In this document: positions 34,436 through 45,606 of the stretch, one piece after another
How the letters are laid out: each line of letters begins with the position of its first letter
How positions within the stretch are numbered: position 1 is the first letter of the stretch
Origin: Physcomitrium patens
Lineage: Eukaryota; Streptophyta; Bryopsida; Funariales; Funariaceae
DNA length: 64,000 nucleotides
Direction: 5' to 3'
Assembly: GCF_000002425.4 (NCBI RefSeq)
Contig: NC_037258.1
Location: 18,159,706 to 18,223,705, forward strand
Position numbers and translations under genes: made by a program
Notes under the pieces: generated by a model
What the model was told of the DNA's origin: nothing
The model's database searches: none
The model's input: only the letters and a program-made list of their open reading frames with translations

Positions 34436-34611
34436 ATCAAAAGACCAAATTATGACTACTGAAAAAATTCTACTTTATCTTAGAGAAAATAACTACATCA
34501 AGTACGAATTTTGGTGGTACTCTCTCCCTTTCTTATATTATTGGGTGAGCAAGCTTTAGAAGGAAGCTATCGTCAAACCGGCTTAGATTTATGAGGATGT
34601 TGTTGATGAAA

Positions 34612-34947
34612 CTATTGTACCTTTTGCAGTGAATTGGCGAGATTTTCAACTGGCTTCCACGTTTGCTCATTAATGTCGTAGCCACACCAATGAACAAGAT
34701 ACTCCAACTTGCCCCACCTTCGCCATGAATCTAGCACCTTTTCAACCTCGTATTCCTCGTGGTTCTCGATCTCAATACTAGGTGGCAGACATTGCATTCT
34801 TCTAGGAAAAGACAACTCTCGAAAAGGCTCCAACAGAGAAACATGAAAGACTGGATGTACCTTCATAGAAGCCAGTAATTCTAGACGGTACGCCACTGGA
34901 TTGATTTGCTTCTGGATGATAAATGGTCCCAATCTTCGATAGTCCAA
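34612..34947 (-). pseudogene. Integrase C-terminus with GPY/F module and chromodomain (D)
   Basis: 111 codons open without a stop. RRLGPFIIQKQINPVAYRL is the GPY/F module and VHPVFHVSLLEPF the end of integrase. The chromodomain then runs YEVEKVLDSWRRWGKLEYLV then HWCGYDINEQTWKPVENL. The aromatic positions (Tyr, Trp, Tyr) used by chromodomains to hold methyl-lysine are all kept. Such domains direct integration to heterochromatin. The frame is intact but detached from the rest of pol. Confidence 0.9.
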
Positions 34948-35427
34948 CTTATCACATGGTCACTTGGTCTTGATATTCTATCGAAGAAGCCATGCTTTAT
35001 CTCCAATTTTGAAAGTAGGTGCTTAGTTCCGAAATCTATCTACAAACGCCTTGTAGGATTCTTGAGTGGATTGTAATTGAAGCTTCAACGTATTTTAAAG
35101 CTCTGATAGTTGTTTTGCAAATCCTTCAGCTGTTGGATTATTATTTGTTGACGGATACAATAAATCAAGCTTCGGATGATATCCATAGTTGGAAAAGAAT
35201 GGTGTGTATTGAGTCGATGCATGGAGGATATTGTTATATACAAACTCAGCTAACAACAGATATATGGTCCAATCATCTTGCTGATAGTTGATGCTACATC
35301 GTAAATAATGTTCTAAGACTTAGTTCATCCATTTTGTTTGGCCATCAGTTTGAGGATGAAAAGCCGAAGAAAGCTTGATATCCACCTTCAGTATCTCAAA
35401 GAGAGATCTCCAAAACTTTGATACAAA

Positions 35428-36423
35428 CTATGTTCCTCGATCTGATATGATATCATCTGGTAGTCCATGATATTGATATACATTATCAAGAAAGAGCCTT
35501 GCTGTGACTTCACTGGACGATGTCTTCTTACAAGGGACAGAGTGCGCCATCTTAGTAAGCCGATCTACCACGACAAAGATGTTGTCAAATGAGTTCGATG
35601 ATGGCAGGTCTGTGATGAAGTCCATGGAAATTGAAGACCATGGTCGACATGGAATTGACAATGGTTCTAAGAGTTTATAAGGGCGATGTCTAGGATTCTT
35701 GGATCTTGAATAGATGTCGAAGGAGACGACAAAATCTTTCACATCCTTCCACATTTGGGGCCACCAAAAATCTCGAGAAATAAGCTCCAAGGTCTTGTTG
35801 AATCCAAAATGTCCCGCAGTTGGAAAATCGTGGCGAGATTGAAGAACTTGGAGTTGTGCTGGTCCTTTCGGGATATATAACTGCTCCTCAAAGTATAAAA
35901 GATCTCCCTCCACCTTGAACTTGTCGTCATTGGCACGCTGCTTAATATCAATAGCTACTGAATCTTCAATGGTCACGGTACGTACCTGATTTAGGAAGTC
36001 AACATCAATTGGCACAATAGTAGCGCAAAGTTGAAATTGCTCTAGATTCAACAATGTCGTACATTGTTGATCAAACGCTGCTTCTCCAGTCTTTGGTACA
36101 AGATACGATCTCTTTGATAAGGCATCAGATAGTCCTTGTTGCTTTCCAAGTCGATAAGTGATAACAAAATCGAACCTAGATAGCAACATACTCCACCAAG
36201 CTTGACGTCGATTTAGAACTTAAGCCGACATGAAATACTCCAAATTCTTGTGATTTGTGTATATGGTCACTGGGTGTGCAGCTCCTTTAAGAAAGTGATG
36301 CCATTCTTGGAAAGAATCCACTATAGCAAGAAGTTCCTTATCATGGATCTTATAATTGATTTCAACAACAAAGAACTTTCGAGAATAGAATGCAACCGGA
36401 TGGAGCTTCTTGTCTTCTCCCAT
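35428..36423 (-). pseudogene. RNase H and integrase of element D (broken)
   Basis: 36423-36220 holds RNase H ([12 protein letters not shown] ... [20 protein letters not shown]). After a stop, 36189-35428 gives 253 open codons: the end of RNase H, the HHCC region with GHFGFNKTLELI (second Cys pair replaced by D-x-x-S), and the integrase core with SMDFITDLPSS, FVVVDRLTKMAH and GLPDDIISDRGT. Two catalytic Asp residues are visible; the Glu lies beyond the frame end. Loss of the zinc cysteines and the stops make it inactive. Confidence 0.88.
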
Positions 36424-36849
36424 TTATGAAAGTACAGCTCCCAAAGCAAAATCCGAAGCATCAGTTTCTAAATAAAAAGCCTTTGTAAAGTCAAGATATA
36501 TCAAGATTGGAGCCGTAGTAAATGCGATCTTCAGGTCTTGAAACGCCTTCTCCGTTAGAGGTCCTCATTCCAGCTTATCTTTGCATGTTAACTAAGTGAG
36601 AGGAGCAGCAACTTGAGAATAATTCTTGATGAAGATCCGATAGAAGTTGGCAAAACCAAGAAAGAATTATACGTCTGTAAATGTCTTCGAAACCTCTCAG
36701 GACATGATTGCTTCCACCTCCTTGGGGTCCATCTTCAAGCCTTCCATAGTCACAACGAACCCCAGAAACTCCATCTCTATTTGGTGAAATAAATACTTCT
36801 CCAGCTTGGCATATAGTCCTCACTCGCATAGTTTCTTCAAGACCAAACG

Positions 36850-37959
36850 AACGTGCTTCTCATGCTCTTCCTCGTTTTTGGAGAATATCAAAATATCATC
36901 CAAATAGATGACAATAAAATCGTCAAGGTGTTCTTGGAAAATGTCATTCATCATATGTTGAATGATCGCTGGAGCATTGGTAACACCAAAGGGCATGATA
37001 TTATACTCAAAATAGCCATACCTTGTATGGAATGCTGTCTTCGACTCATCTCCTTCCTTGATTTGTACGAGGTATTAAGCTCCCCTTAGATCAATTTTTG
37101 TAAAGATCCTTGCACGTCCAAGTTGTTCTAAGAGACCAAAAATCAAAGGTAACGGATAATGATTCTTCTTTATAACCTTGTTGAGGCCTCGATAGTCCAC
37201 GTACATCCACAACGAGCCATCTTTTTTCTTCACAAATAAGATGGGTGCTCCAAGTGACGATTTTGAATGACGGATGAAATTCTTGGCTAGATTCTCGTCG
37301 ATGTACTTCCACAACTTTGCCAACTCCGTCTGCGATAAATTGTAGATTGAACCAAAAGGCGGTTGTGCTCCTTCTTGCAAGTCTATGGCGCAATCATATG
37401 GTCGGTGTTCCAGTAGCATGTCGGCATTCTTCTTTTGAAACACGTCTTTAAAATCCTTATATTGCTCAGATATACTTCTTATCGAGATCTCCTCCTCAGT
37501 AGTTGGAGCCGCATAAATGACCAACGATGTGCCTTTCTTTAACGATCTTATAAACGCTCTTATTCCAATGAATAAGGATTTTTCTATTCGGGGTTTTCTA
37601 CTAGGCTTGCTCTTGGGTGGTTTTGTGGGAAAGGTCATCTTTAGCAACCTCCAATTTATGGATGAGTTATGCTTTTTCAACCATGAAAGATCAAGAATAA
37701 TAGGATTTGATAGGATTCTAATAATATTAAAAATAATATGACTACTATGGCCCTTAAACATCACTTCTATAGGTTTTGATTCATGGGTGACACTACCAGA
37801 CAATAAAAGTCGCCCATCTATGACCTCAACATGAACAGGTTTGGATTTTTGTACTAAAAGGATCTTATGACACTTTACAAATTCTTCGTCTAAGAAATAA
37901 GCAGATGCTCTTGAATCTAATAATGCTAAGGTTCTCAGTTTCTGAGGGCCAATAAGCAA
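36850..37959 (-). pseudogene. Protease and reverse transcriptase of element D (broken)
   Basis: 37959-37075 is a 294-codon frame. Protease starts [17 protein letters not shown] (the DSG active site is changed to DSR). RT follows with [20 protein letters not shown] and [10 protein letters not shown] stop near 37075 breaks RT, and the YLDD catalytic motif continues near 36907-36896. The matching region in element B lies at 53625-54872. The mutated protease site alone would prevent Gag-Pol processing. Confidence 0.88.
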
Positions 37960-38049
37960 AGGGATTGAAAAGCAAAAGATAGGTTAAGCGAAAAGAAAAG
38001 AACCTGGTTGTGGTTGCGATATTTCACTGTCCAGCTGCACGATTCTTAT

Positions 38050-38667
38050 TATGGCTGGGCATCTTTGTTTTCCTGAACAAACATGCCCCTAATCTTGATA
38101 ATATGTCGATTTTTCTTCTTGGGATAGTTTCCAACTTTGTGGCCTTCTTCATCGCAATACAAGCATAGATCTTCTTCCATACGCCGCTTTTTTTATTCTA
38201 GGTTAAGGGATTTGACACATACCGCATCATTTTACATGTCTCCTACCTCTGAATGTGTATTCATGTTGCTTGCCGATATAGTTGGAGCATGGCAAATCGT
38301 ATGTTGTCTTGAACGTTGGTCTTGGCGGCGTTGGAATAGGTAATTATCGCACTTTACAGCTTGGCTAATAGCTTGGCCTTTGGCCATTCTAAAAGAAGGA
38401 CAGAAATGACTGTACAAGAAGACAATATTGGTTTAGAGGAAGGTACTCCGCAACCTCTAAAATGCCTTAAGAGCTTTAAGAAAAGGGATAATCCACTCTC
38501 TTCAAGAAGAATAAGACTCCAATATTGTAACAAAAGAAGTATCACTTTAGAAGAGGGTAATCTGCAACCTCTAAAATGCTAGTAAACTTCCAAGTAGAGG
38601 GATAATCTGTATTATAACGACGAAGAAACTAACTCTGATATCTGAGGTGAGTGAAGTCTTGATAAAT
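38050..38667 (-). pseudogene. Truncated gag and leader of element D
   Basis: The gag C-terminal part is recognisable from QAISQAVKCDNYLF (near 38395-38350) to a knuckle near 38168-38120 reading CLYCDEEGHKVGNY, with the last Cys changed to Tyr. The N-terminal capsid half seen in B' is absent. In its place, 38400-38640 holds two imperfect direct repeats around GCAACCTCTAAAATGC. On the minus strand GATATCAGAG lies about 25 bases after the LTR, resembling a displaced initiator-Met primer site. Confidence 0.6.
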
Positions 38668-39108
38668 TGTCACGAACACAGAAATACAGATTCGAGATCT
38701 AACAAGAAGTTCAACAAGAACTGGCAAGAAGTAGATTAATCAGATGAATATAAGAACAACACTAGAGAGGTGAGCTAGAACTCCAAGAAGCCTCGATTCC
38801 AATATATACTCCTAATTAAGAAGCTTCTCAAGCAACTTCTACCAACTAGGAAGCTTCTAGAAGGTCCAACTAGGAAGCTTCTAGAAGGTTCTAGAGACTT
38901 GTTTCTAGAAGGTTCTAGAGACTTGTTTCTAGAAGGTTCTAGAAACTTATCTCTAGAAGGTTCTAAAGACTATGTCCCTAACATCTTCTATCAATTAAGA
39001 AGCTTGTAGAAGCGTCTAGAGACTTGCTTCTAGAAGGTTCTAGAAACTTGTCTCTAGAAGGTTCTAGAAACTTGTATCTAGAAAGTTCTAAGGATTATGT
39101 CCCTAACA
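38668..39108 (-). repeat. 5' LTR of element D with longer heat-shock-element array
   Basis: 441 bases, 43 longer than the partner LTR because of extra tandem units. Perfect TTCtaGAAggTTCtaGAA blocks lie at 38927-38944 and 39028-39045, with many three-unit versions between 38850 and 39090. TATATATT lies downstream in the minus-strand sense, near 38800. Confidence 0.9.
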
Positions 39109-40800
39109 CTCTTAAACTATTTAAGATCTTTCAATTTTTAATAGTTTGAATATTTTTAGGATCCATCATAAGTCCATCATTTCAAATTTTGTATTCTATG
39201 AAGTTCACTTGAATAGTGTAAAATAAATACTTTTCTATCTTAGTATACAGTCCCCTTCCTCTTGATTTTTGTAATACATGACAAATATAAAATTCATATT
39301 CTTCTATGTTTTTAAAATAGTTTAAGATGTTGTTTAGATATCAAATAAAATAATTATCCAAAAACTCTCAAAAAACATCATTCATTAGATGTAGATAGTT
39401 GTTACTCCATTTAAAAGTCCAAAAGGTGTGACAATATATATAAAATATTTGTACCTGATTCAAAATATAGTCTTCTATTCATCTTGTTCTTTGATACAAA
39501 TCAAATTGTATGCCCTTTGTAGATCCTTTTTTATATAAATCTTAGCTTGATTTAACTAATCAAGAAGTTTAAATATCAAAAGAAAGAAGTACCTATTCTT
39601 GATGGTGGTCTTGTTAAATCTTTCATAATCAACACATATCTACAATGATCCATTTTATTTTACACAAATAAAATTAGAATTAATACTCAAGATTTTGAAT
39701 GGTGTATAAATTTTTTGGCAAGATTCTCTTTAATATATTCTTTAAATTCAGCCAAATCATTTTTTGATAAACTATAGATTACACTAAATGGCAATTGAGT
39801 TCTTTCTTAAAGATCATTTGAGCAATCATAGGAACAATGTTTCAAAAGAGTATTCATATTTTTCTTCTCAAATACATCTTCAAAATCTTAATTTTGACTA
39901 GAAATACCATTTAAAGTCTTTTCACTATTAAAAATAGATGTGGCATAAGTAATACAAGGTGATCCTTCTTTTGTAGCATACAAAAATATTCTTGCACTTA
40001 TAAATATAGGTTTGGTTGTATTAAACTCATGACTTTTTATTTAATTAATTACATCTTTAATTATACTTTTAAAAGAGTTAAGTCTATAAAAAATCAAGTC
40101 TATTTAAAGATTGTATTTTTTATCTATAATAAATTTAAAATGACTAGATTAAAAGGTAATCTAATAATATTAAATATTATAAAGCTAATATGACCATTAA
40201 TTACTATTTCTAAAAGAAATATTTTATGAATAATGTCTTTAAAGGACAATGGAAGATCATCTATAACTTCTACATGAACAAGTTTTATTTTCTTTACTAA
40301 CAGTATATTATATCTTTTAACAAACTTTTCATCTAAAAAACAAATTAAGACTCTTGAATCTACTAAAGCAAAGGCTTTGTGATGTTTATGTTCTAAACTA
40401 ATATCTATTATAAAAGAAAGAGAGGATTTTGAGGAGAGAATAGAACCTTCATTAGGTATTGCGTAAGGTTTCAATTACATGGTTTCTATTATAGCCAGAC
40501 AAATTTGTTTTCCAACATATTAGCTTCTTTGACAATCATACTTCTTATTTTATAAATACATTATTTTTTTGGTCAATATTGAATAGTATTCTTTGATTTT
40601 CCACAATATAAATATAATCCTTTTTAACAATGATAAATCTTTTTACATTCAATAGAGTTTCAAAATATACTGCATCAATTTGCATATCATCTATTTTCAA
40701 AGGTATGTGTTGAAAAGATGTTGATGTTGCCATTCAATTGTAATAATATTAAGGTCTACTAATGCAGTTTAACCAATAATTATAATAAATATATTTCTAT

Positions 40801-42488
40801 AATAATAATATCTAATTTAATAAAAAATACTTATAAATAATTTGAAAATTTTATTTATAATTTAAAATAAATTCCGTATTAATTTTTAAACCTATAACAT
40901 ATACTTAGAAGTTTTAAAAGTAAAAAATATGATTTTAAGAATTCTTTTTATTTATGATTTTTTAATACTAAACAAATTCACATGCTATGATGTAATATAA
41001 AACACTAAATCAACTCACTAATTATTTTAGCACAAAAATATATATTTAGAATGCTTAAAATCACAATATATGGTGAATAGTATAAAAATCTTTAGACAAA
41101 CAAAAAATTAGATTATTAATTGTAGAAATGAAATCTTAATAAGTCTTAGAGGCAATTATCTAAGTTGATTTAGTATTTTTTACTTATTATTGAGTATTAA
41201 GAGTTATTTATTAAGATAAATATTTATAATGGCTTTTTTTTACATAGATTATTTATAAAAAACTATAAATGTTAGTTAGTAGCTAGAAGAAGTATGAGAA
41301 TGAACCTTGTATTTTTTTTAATTATTTATATAAAAAGTAGGATTTTAAAGTGGATTTAAATTTATTTTATTATTATAAAAAATCATCAAGATAGGAAATT
41401 ATAGCTTTAAACTGATATTAGCATTGTAAAATCATTATAAGAATTTTTAGAATTTATTTAGATTTTTTAGAGCAATTTATAAGACTTTGATAAAAATAAG
41501 TTTTATTACTTTAGAAGCCATTATGGAGAAATAGAACAAGATTTGAAGGCCACAAAAGGTTCTTAGGCTAATTGGATATTTTAAAATACCATAGAGAAGT
41601 CAAAGTTATAAAAATATTGGATCTATTTGTAGAAAATAGAAGGATCAACAGCTAGTATAGTCCTTGTAAGAAAAGTGGGATATAAGTCCTATATAGGTTG
41701 TAGCACCTTGAAGGTACTTGGGAGGATAAGACCAAGGCCTCGTAGCCTCTCTAAGATATCTTTATATACTAGATGTGAGCCTTAGTGAGGTTCGAACCTT
41801 TGATCTATAAGCAAGTTATCCTTGAGGTAAAATATTTTCACTTAACTTTTTATTTATTTACTTGTTAATATATATATTATTTTTATATTTTTATATTTAT
41901 TGAATAAAAACTCAATGAACATGTTGGATCAAGTTTTGAATTGTATAACTCCTTAATTTCATTTATTTAAATTATTTTGTCTTTATTCTTCTTTTATTCT
42001 AACTATTTACTTTTCCCACTTCATACTACTAATTACAAGCAACTCCTAATTAAAGCCATCTTGTAATTTGAGTTGACAAGTAAATTTTACACTCATATGT
42101 GATTAATTTTAGTTACTTATATATATTCTAAAATTATTTGTGATAGAAATAATATATAAAATAATAGAATATCATAATTTTTTATCATTATATCTTATAA
42201 AAATAAATTATAAACTAATGGACTAGCTGAAGGTATCTTAGTTGCCATATCTTCATATTTAATCTTAACCATTATAACATATATAGGTAATACGGAGGAG
42301 GTACCAAAAGAAACATAAAAGATGGATAAAGAAGCTTGGAAGAACTTAGCTTTGTATATAAGAAAGTACAAAGGAATAAAGATCAAAGTTTAAAGAAATT
42401 TGGCAAAGTTAGTATAGAAGCACAAAGAATATTGCAAGGCTAGATGTTCCACATAAAAAGAAGTTATAAGTCCTAACTACCTTCTTGA
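40801..42488. other. Spacer of the segmental duplication, left copy
   Basis: AT-rich 1.7-kb sequence also present at 60646-62322 with only scattered differences. Apart from the SINE-like unit listed separately, no coding or element structure was found. The 63-codon minus frame 42195-42386 is not protein-like. Confidence 0.5.
41640..41845 (-). mobile_element. SINE-like unit with tRNA-type A and B boxes, left copy
   Basis: On the minus strand TTACCTCAAGGATAACTTGC resembles a tRNA A box (TAGCTCAG-GG-AGAGC), and GGTTCGAACC (41798-41789) is a perfect B box about 35 bases on. A GC-richer tail with AGGCTACGAGGCCTTGG follows. The unit is much less AT-rich than its surroundings. Target duplications and poly-A/T tails were not resolved, so the assignment is tentative. 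Confidence 0.4.
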
Positions 42489-43255
42489 TGTTCTCGTTGT
42501 GTTCAAGCTTCAATATATCAAAGCAATTGAACTAATAGAGGTGGAATAAAACACAAGGAAAGACTGGTTATATGAATTGGGTCTGTTAGTGTCACAATTA
42601 ATTATACTCGGGCTATCTAAAATCAATTATCAAACTACAAAATACCAAGGCTTACTACTTCCGTCTTAATTCAACACATAATCCATTCTATGACTATCAA
42701 TTCAACAATATTTCCATATTCTTATCAGTTCATCTCCCACTTACTCTCTTTGTCATTTATATATATTCAATTACTGATCTTCAGCTTATTTATTTTATTC
42801 ATTTTCTCAATTCATCACATAGAATTCAATATCTTTACATAACACAATACAATTCGATAATCTCAATTCTCAAGGTCACAAATTTTCTCCAAATCGGCCA
42901 GTCCAAAGTCATATTCCACAATAATCTAATCATAGTTTCAACAATACTTCTTTCAATCACAATTCTTCATAAGCAAATAATAAAAGCAAAGATAACAAAG
43001 AAGTAGCACCAAGCTTGTCCCGGCTTACGACTATCACAGTCTCGCTCTGATTTCTCTTTTCTCAACCTCTTTATTCTATGAAAAAATTGGACCATCGGCC
43101 AATAGATTCCAAAGGTTATGACCCTTTGAATTCTTAACCATTTGTTCCACTAACAACCTACTGTTACCAACTAAACTGCCTAGCATAAGTATAATTCTCA
43201 AGGTTGTCAATAATCAACCAGTAAATTATTACAAAATTTATTTACCTATTTTACA
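42489..43255 (-). repeat. 3' LTR of element E
   Basis: 767 bases, TGTTCTCGTTGTG to CCTATTTTACA. Much closer to the solo LTR at 62323-63090 than to its own partner at 49636-50279, as expected if the two were copied by the segmental duplication. Confidence 0.85.
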
Positions 43256-43310
43256 TAGCTCCACTCGTTATTGTGCAGCACCCTTGCAAACATTATTTAG
43301 CCTCAACTTA

Positions 43311-43724
43311 TCAAGATGTAGCAATGTTTGCTTCTTGAGTCAATGGCATTGGCTTATTATACTTTGAATTGGTGACCTTCTCCTTTGCTACATCTTTATC
43401 GTCTGCCTCGGTGTTCAATGGTTAACCATCCAAATGCGTCATCAGATCTTCATTCAACAAACTCAATTCCCGTACCTAAGACTCCAGATGGTCAATTTGG
43501 TTGTCGCTCTCTTCGAACATCTTCTGCCATTCTTTTATCGGTTTCAAAAGTATCGCCGAAGGTATTGTCGCTGAAATGGACGTATTGGTCTGCACCAAAT
43601 TATTGGCCTCTTTTATTAATTCGACTAGATTTGTCTATATTATCGCAACCTCTAGCTGCAGCCGCTCTTGCCATTCCTTTCAATCGGTCTCCATCCTTGC
43701 TTTCTGAGACACTATGTTCGCCAT
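43311..43724 (-). pseudogene. Extra ORF 3' of pol in element E (decayed)
   Basis: One minus-strand frame of 138 codons from MANIVSQKARMETD to QEANIATS, interrupted by four stops (TGA, TAG, TAG, TAA). It is rich in Glu, Lys, Leu and Gln with helix/coiled-coil character (WQERLQLEV, LVELIKEANNL, KEWQKMFEESDNQIDHLES). Each stop is one C-to-T change from Gln or Arg codons. It lies between integrase and the 3' LTR, the position of the additional ORF of Athila-type elements. No similarity to a known protein is claimed. The plus-strand frames here (43385-43922) are its antisense shadow. Confidence 0.5.
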
Positions 43725-44075
43725 CTTCTCCTTAACTCCAAAAACAAACACGATGCTTATCAAGAGTTCCGTCTTACTTCTTACTTTGGTCTTATCACTT
43801 GGATCGACTCCTCCTTTTGTAACAAAAAACTCGTCTCGGATTTATGTATAGTAAAGTTTAAGCTGACTGCCATTGATCCGTGTCGTAAATTTAGTATTCA
43901 TAAAATCTTCCAATTGTATTGAATCATTTGAAAGTCCGTCAATAACTTGATATGGCTCATGCCATCGAACTTAAAATTTTTTTGAAAAATATTTAAATTG
44001 ACTATCATAAAGAAGTATCAAATCATTTGACATAAAAGCCTTTGGTCTAAGCTTACTATCATAATAAGTTTTCTT

Positions 44076-44720
44076 TCATTTTTGTATGGTTTCCATGATC
44101 ATTAATACATTGGCTCTAATTTCATCCAATTTTTTCAATTCTTCTAAACGGTGTCGTAATGAATCATGATCTTTCAAACTATTATCTATAGCAATTCGTA
44201 AACTTTGGACTTCTAATTCAATAGATAATATTGCTTTTTGGGCATAAATCAATTGAAAAGGAGTAGCATTGGTAGTAACTTTATACACAGTATGGTATGC
44301 CCATAAAGCTGGGAACAACTTAGTGTCCCAAGCCGTTCTCATTCATGAAATTATTTTTGTTAAGATTTTACATAAAATTCTATTAGTCTTTTCCGTTTGT
44401 CCATTGGCTCTAGAATGATACAGTGTAGTATATATTGTTTTTGTCTATTTCTCGAGGCTAGTACAATTGGTCCCACAAAATCAATTCCCCATTTTTCAAA
44501 AGGCGCTTGAGCCAAAATTGGTAACAATGGCATTGCTAAAGTTCCAGTAGGTTGACCCGTTCTCTAACATGAATCATATCTGCAAACATTATTGACTTCC
44601 AATAACTAGTCTATAAAGCTTTTCGAGCCGTGCTGTCCCTCGCAAAATATCCACCACAACTATCTAAGTGGAAACCTTCCAATATAGTACAATCTTCAGT
44701 CTGATAAATATAGCATCATA
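44076..44720 (-). pseudogene. Integrase of element E (broken)
   Basis: 44342-44076 reads RTAWDTKLFPALWAYHTVYK and FQLIYAQKAILSIELEVQSL, the integrase core end and C-terminal region of Athila/Tat elements (W-x-x-KL-DALWAYRTAYK ... PF-LVYG). The upstream core near 44380-44700 is visible only in pieces with stops. Confidence 0.75.
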
Positions 44721-44736
44721 AAACTCCATCCTTACC

Positions 44737-45591
44737 TCATTTATATAAAGCTTTATCAATCATCATATAAGGTGCACATTTTAATATTAGGCGTCGTTTA
44801 AGCTTTTCATTGAAATTGAGTGGAAAGGTTTGAAAAGTTAAGTATTGAATTATTTCACTATACTCCGGAATAATTATATCTATCACAAACAGTTCCGCAT
44901 TGGATAGTGCATTGTTAATAGGTTTATTATCCAATATATTGGACAACTGAGATAAATGGTCCGCATTGGAATGTGATTTTCTTAGTCTTATCTGAATAAT
45001 AAAGTCAAATTCCTGCAAGAATAAAACCTATCGTGTAATATGACCACTCAATTGAGGCTTATTAATCATATATTTTAAAGCATCATGGTCGACATGGAAA
45101 ACAAATTTATAACCAAGAAGATAATGTCAAAGCTTTTGTACAAAATAAATCATCTTCAATGCTTCTCTTTTGGTTGTTGTATAATTTCTTTCAGTTGCTA
45201 TCAATTGATGACTTGCATAATAAATAGGGTGATCAAAACCTTGATCAACTTTTTGGCTTAACACAGAATCAATCGCGACATTAGATGCATCCACATAAAC
45301 TTGGAATGGTTTTATTCAACAAGGTGCCACCAATATTGGTGCTAAAACCAATTTCTATTTCAATGTTTCGAATGCAATTGTATATTCTTTTGTCCAAAAT
45401 GGATTGATGCCATTGGTTGATAGTTTCTTCAAGAGATTTATCAAAAAAAGGCATATAACTACGAGTAGATAGATAAATCGCCAATAATAACTGACATGGT
45501 CAAAAAATGTTCGAACATCCGTAACAGTGTCTGGTTGCTTTAATTCTACTATAATCTTTATTTTATTCAAATCTGTAGCAATGCCTGCCAT
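44737..45591 (-). pseudogene. RT end and RNase H of element E (broken)
   Basis: Frames 45591-45355, 45484-45281 and 45018-44737 carry DVRTFFDHVSYYWRFI (the RT thumb motif G-x-x-YYRRFI), a degenerate RNase H and EFDFIIQIRLRKSHSNADHLSQL, which is the connection EFD-EIRDKKG-EN-VADHLSRL of this clade. Several frameshifts separate them. Confidence 0.78.
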
Positions 45592-45606
45592 TGAAACTAT
45601 ATAACC

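Larger units (their letters stand above)
33634..39108 (-). mobile_element. Ty3/gypsy chromovirus D, nearly complete insertion
   Basis: 5475 bases with two LTRs (33634-34031 and 38668-39108), both TG...CA (TGTCACG to CCCTAACA). Flanks TTCTT (33629-33633) and CTCTT (39109-39113) fit a 5-bp target duplication with one change. A polypurine tract (AAAAGAGGGGGTG on the minus strand) adjoins the 3' LTR. Pol order on the minus strand is protease, RT, RNase H, integrase, chromodomain. It is inserted in C' and is the youngest-looking element in the window, but pol has stops and frameshifts, and the gag N-terminal half is missing. Confidence 0.9.
32887..40800 (-). mobile_element. Chromovirus fragment C' (split by element D)
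   Basis: Decayed minus-strand pol matching element C: RNase H/RT region at 32887-33633, then RT, protease and the gag end at 39114-40768, and a trace of LTR to about 40800. A protease frame at 40124-40474 keeps ALVDSRVLICFLDEKF, where the catalytic DSG has become DSR, with no replacement for the Gly. Frames are otherwise broken throughout. Confidence 0.75.
32887..43255. repeat. Segmental duplication, left copy (interrupted)
   Basis: 32887-33633 plus 39114-43255 match 56748-63090 nearly base for base: the C fragment, a 1.7-kb spacer and the E LTR. Two differences stand out. Element D (33634-39108) is inserted here, and about 1.46 kb (59148-60606 in the right copy) is missing at 40768. Homology ends exactly at the E LTR edge. 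Confidence 0.85.

Noticed and set aside
35019..35291. 90-codon plus-strand frame
   Set aside because: Antisense to the decayed integrase region of element D.
43385..43922. Plus-strand frames of up to 116 codons inside element E
   Set aside because: They are antisense to the decayed 3' ORF, whose minus frame has the coherent composition.
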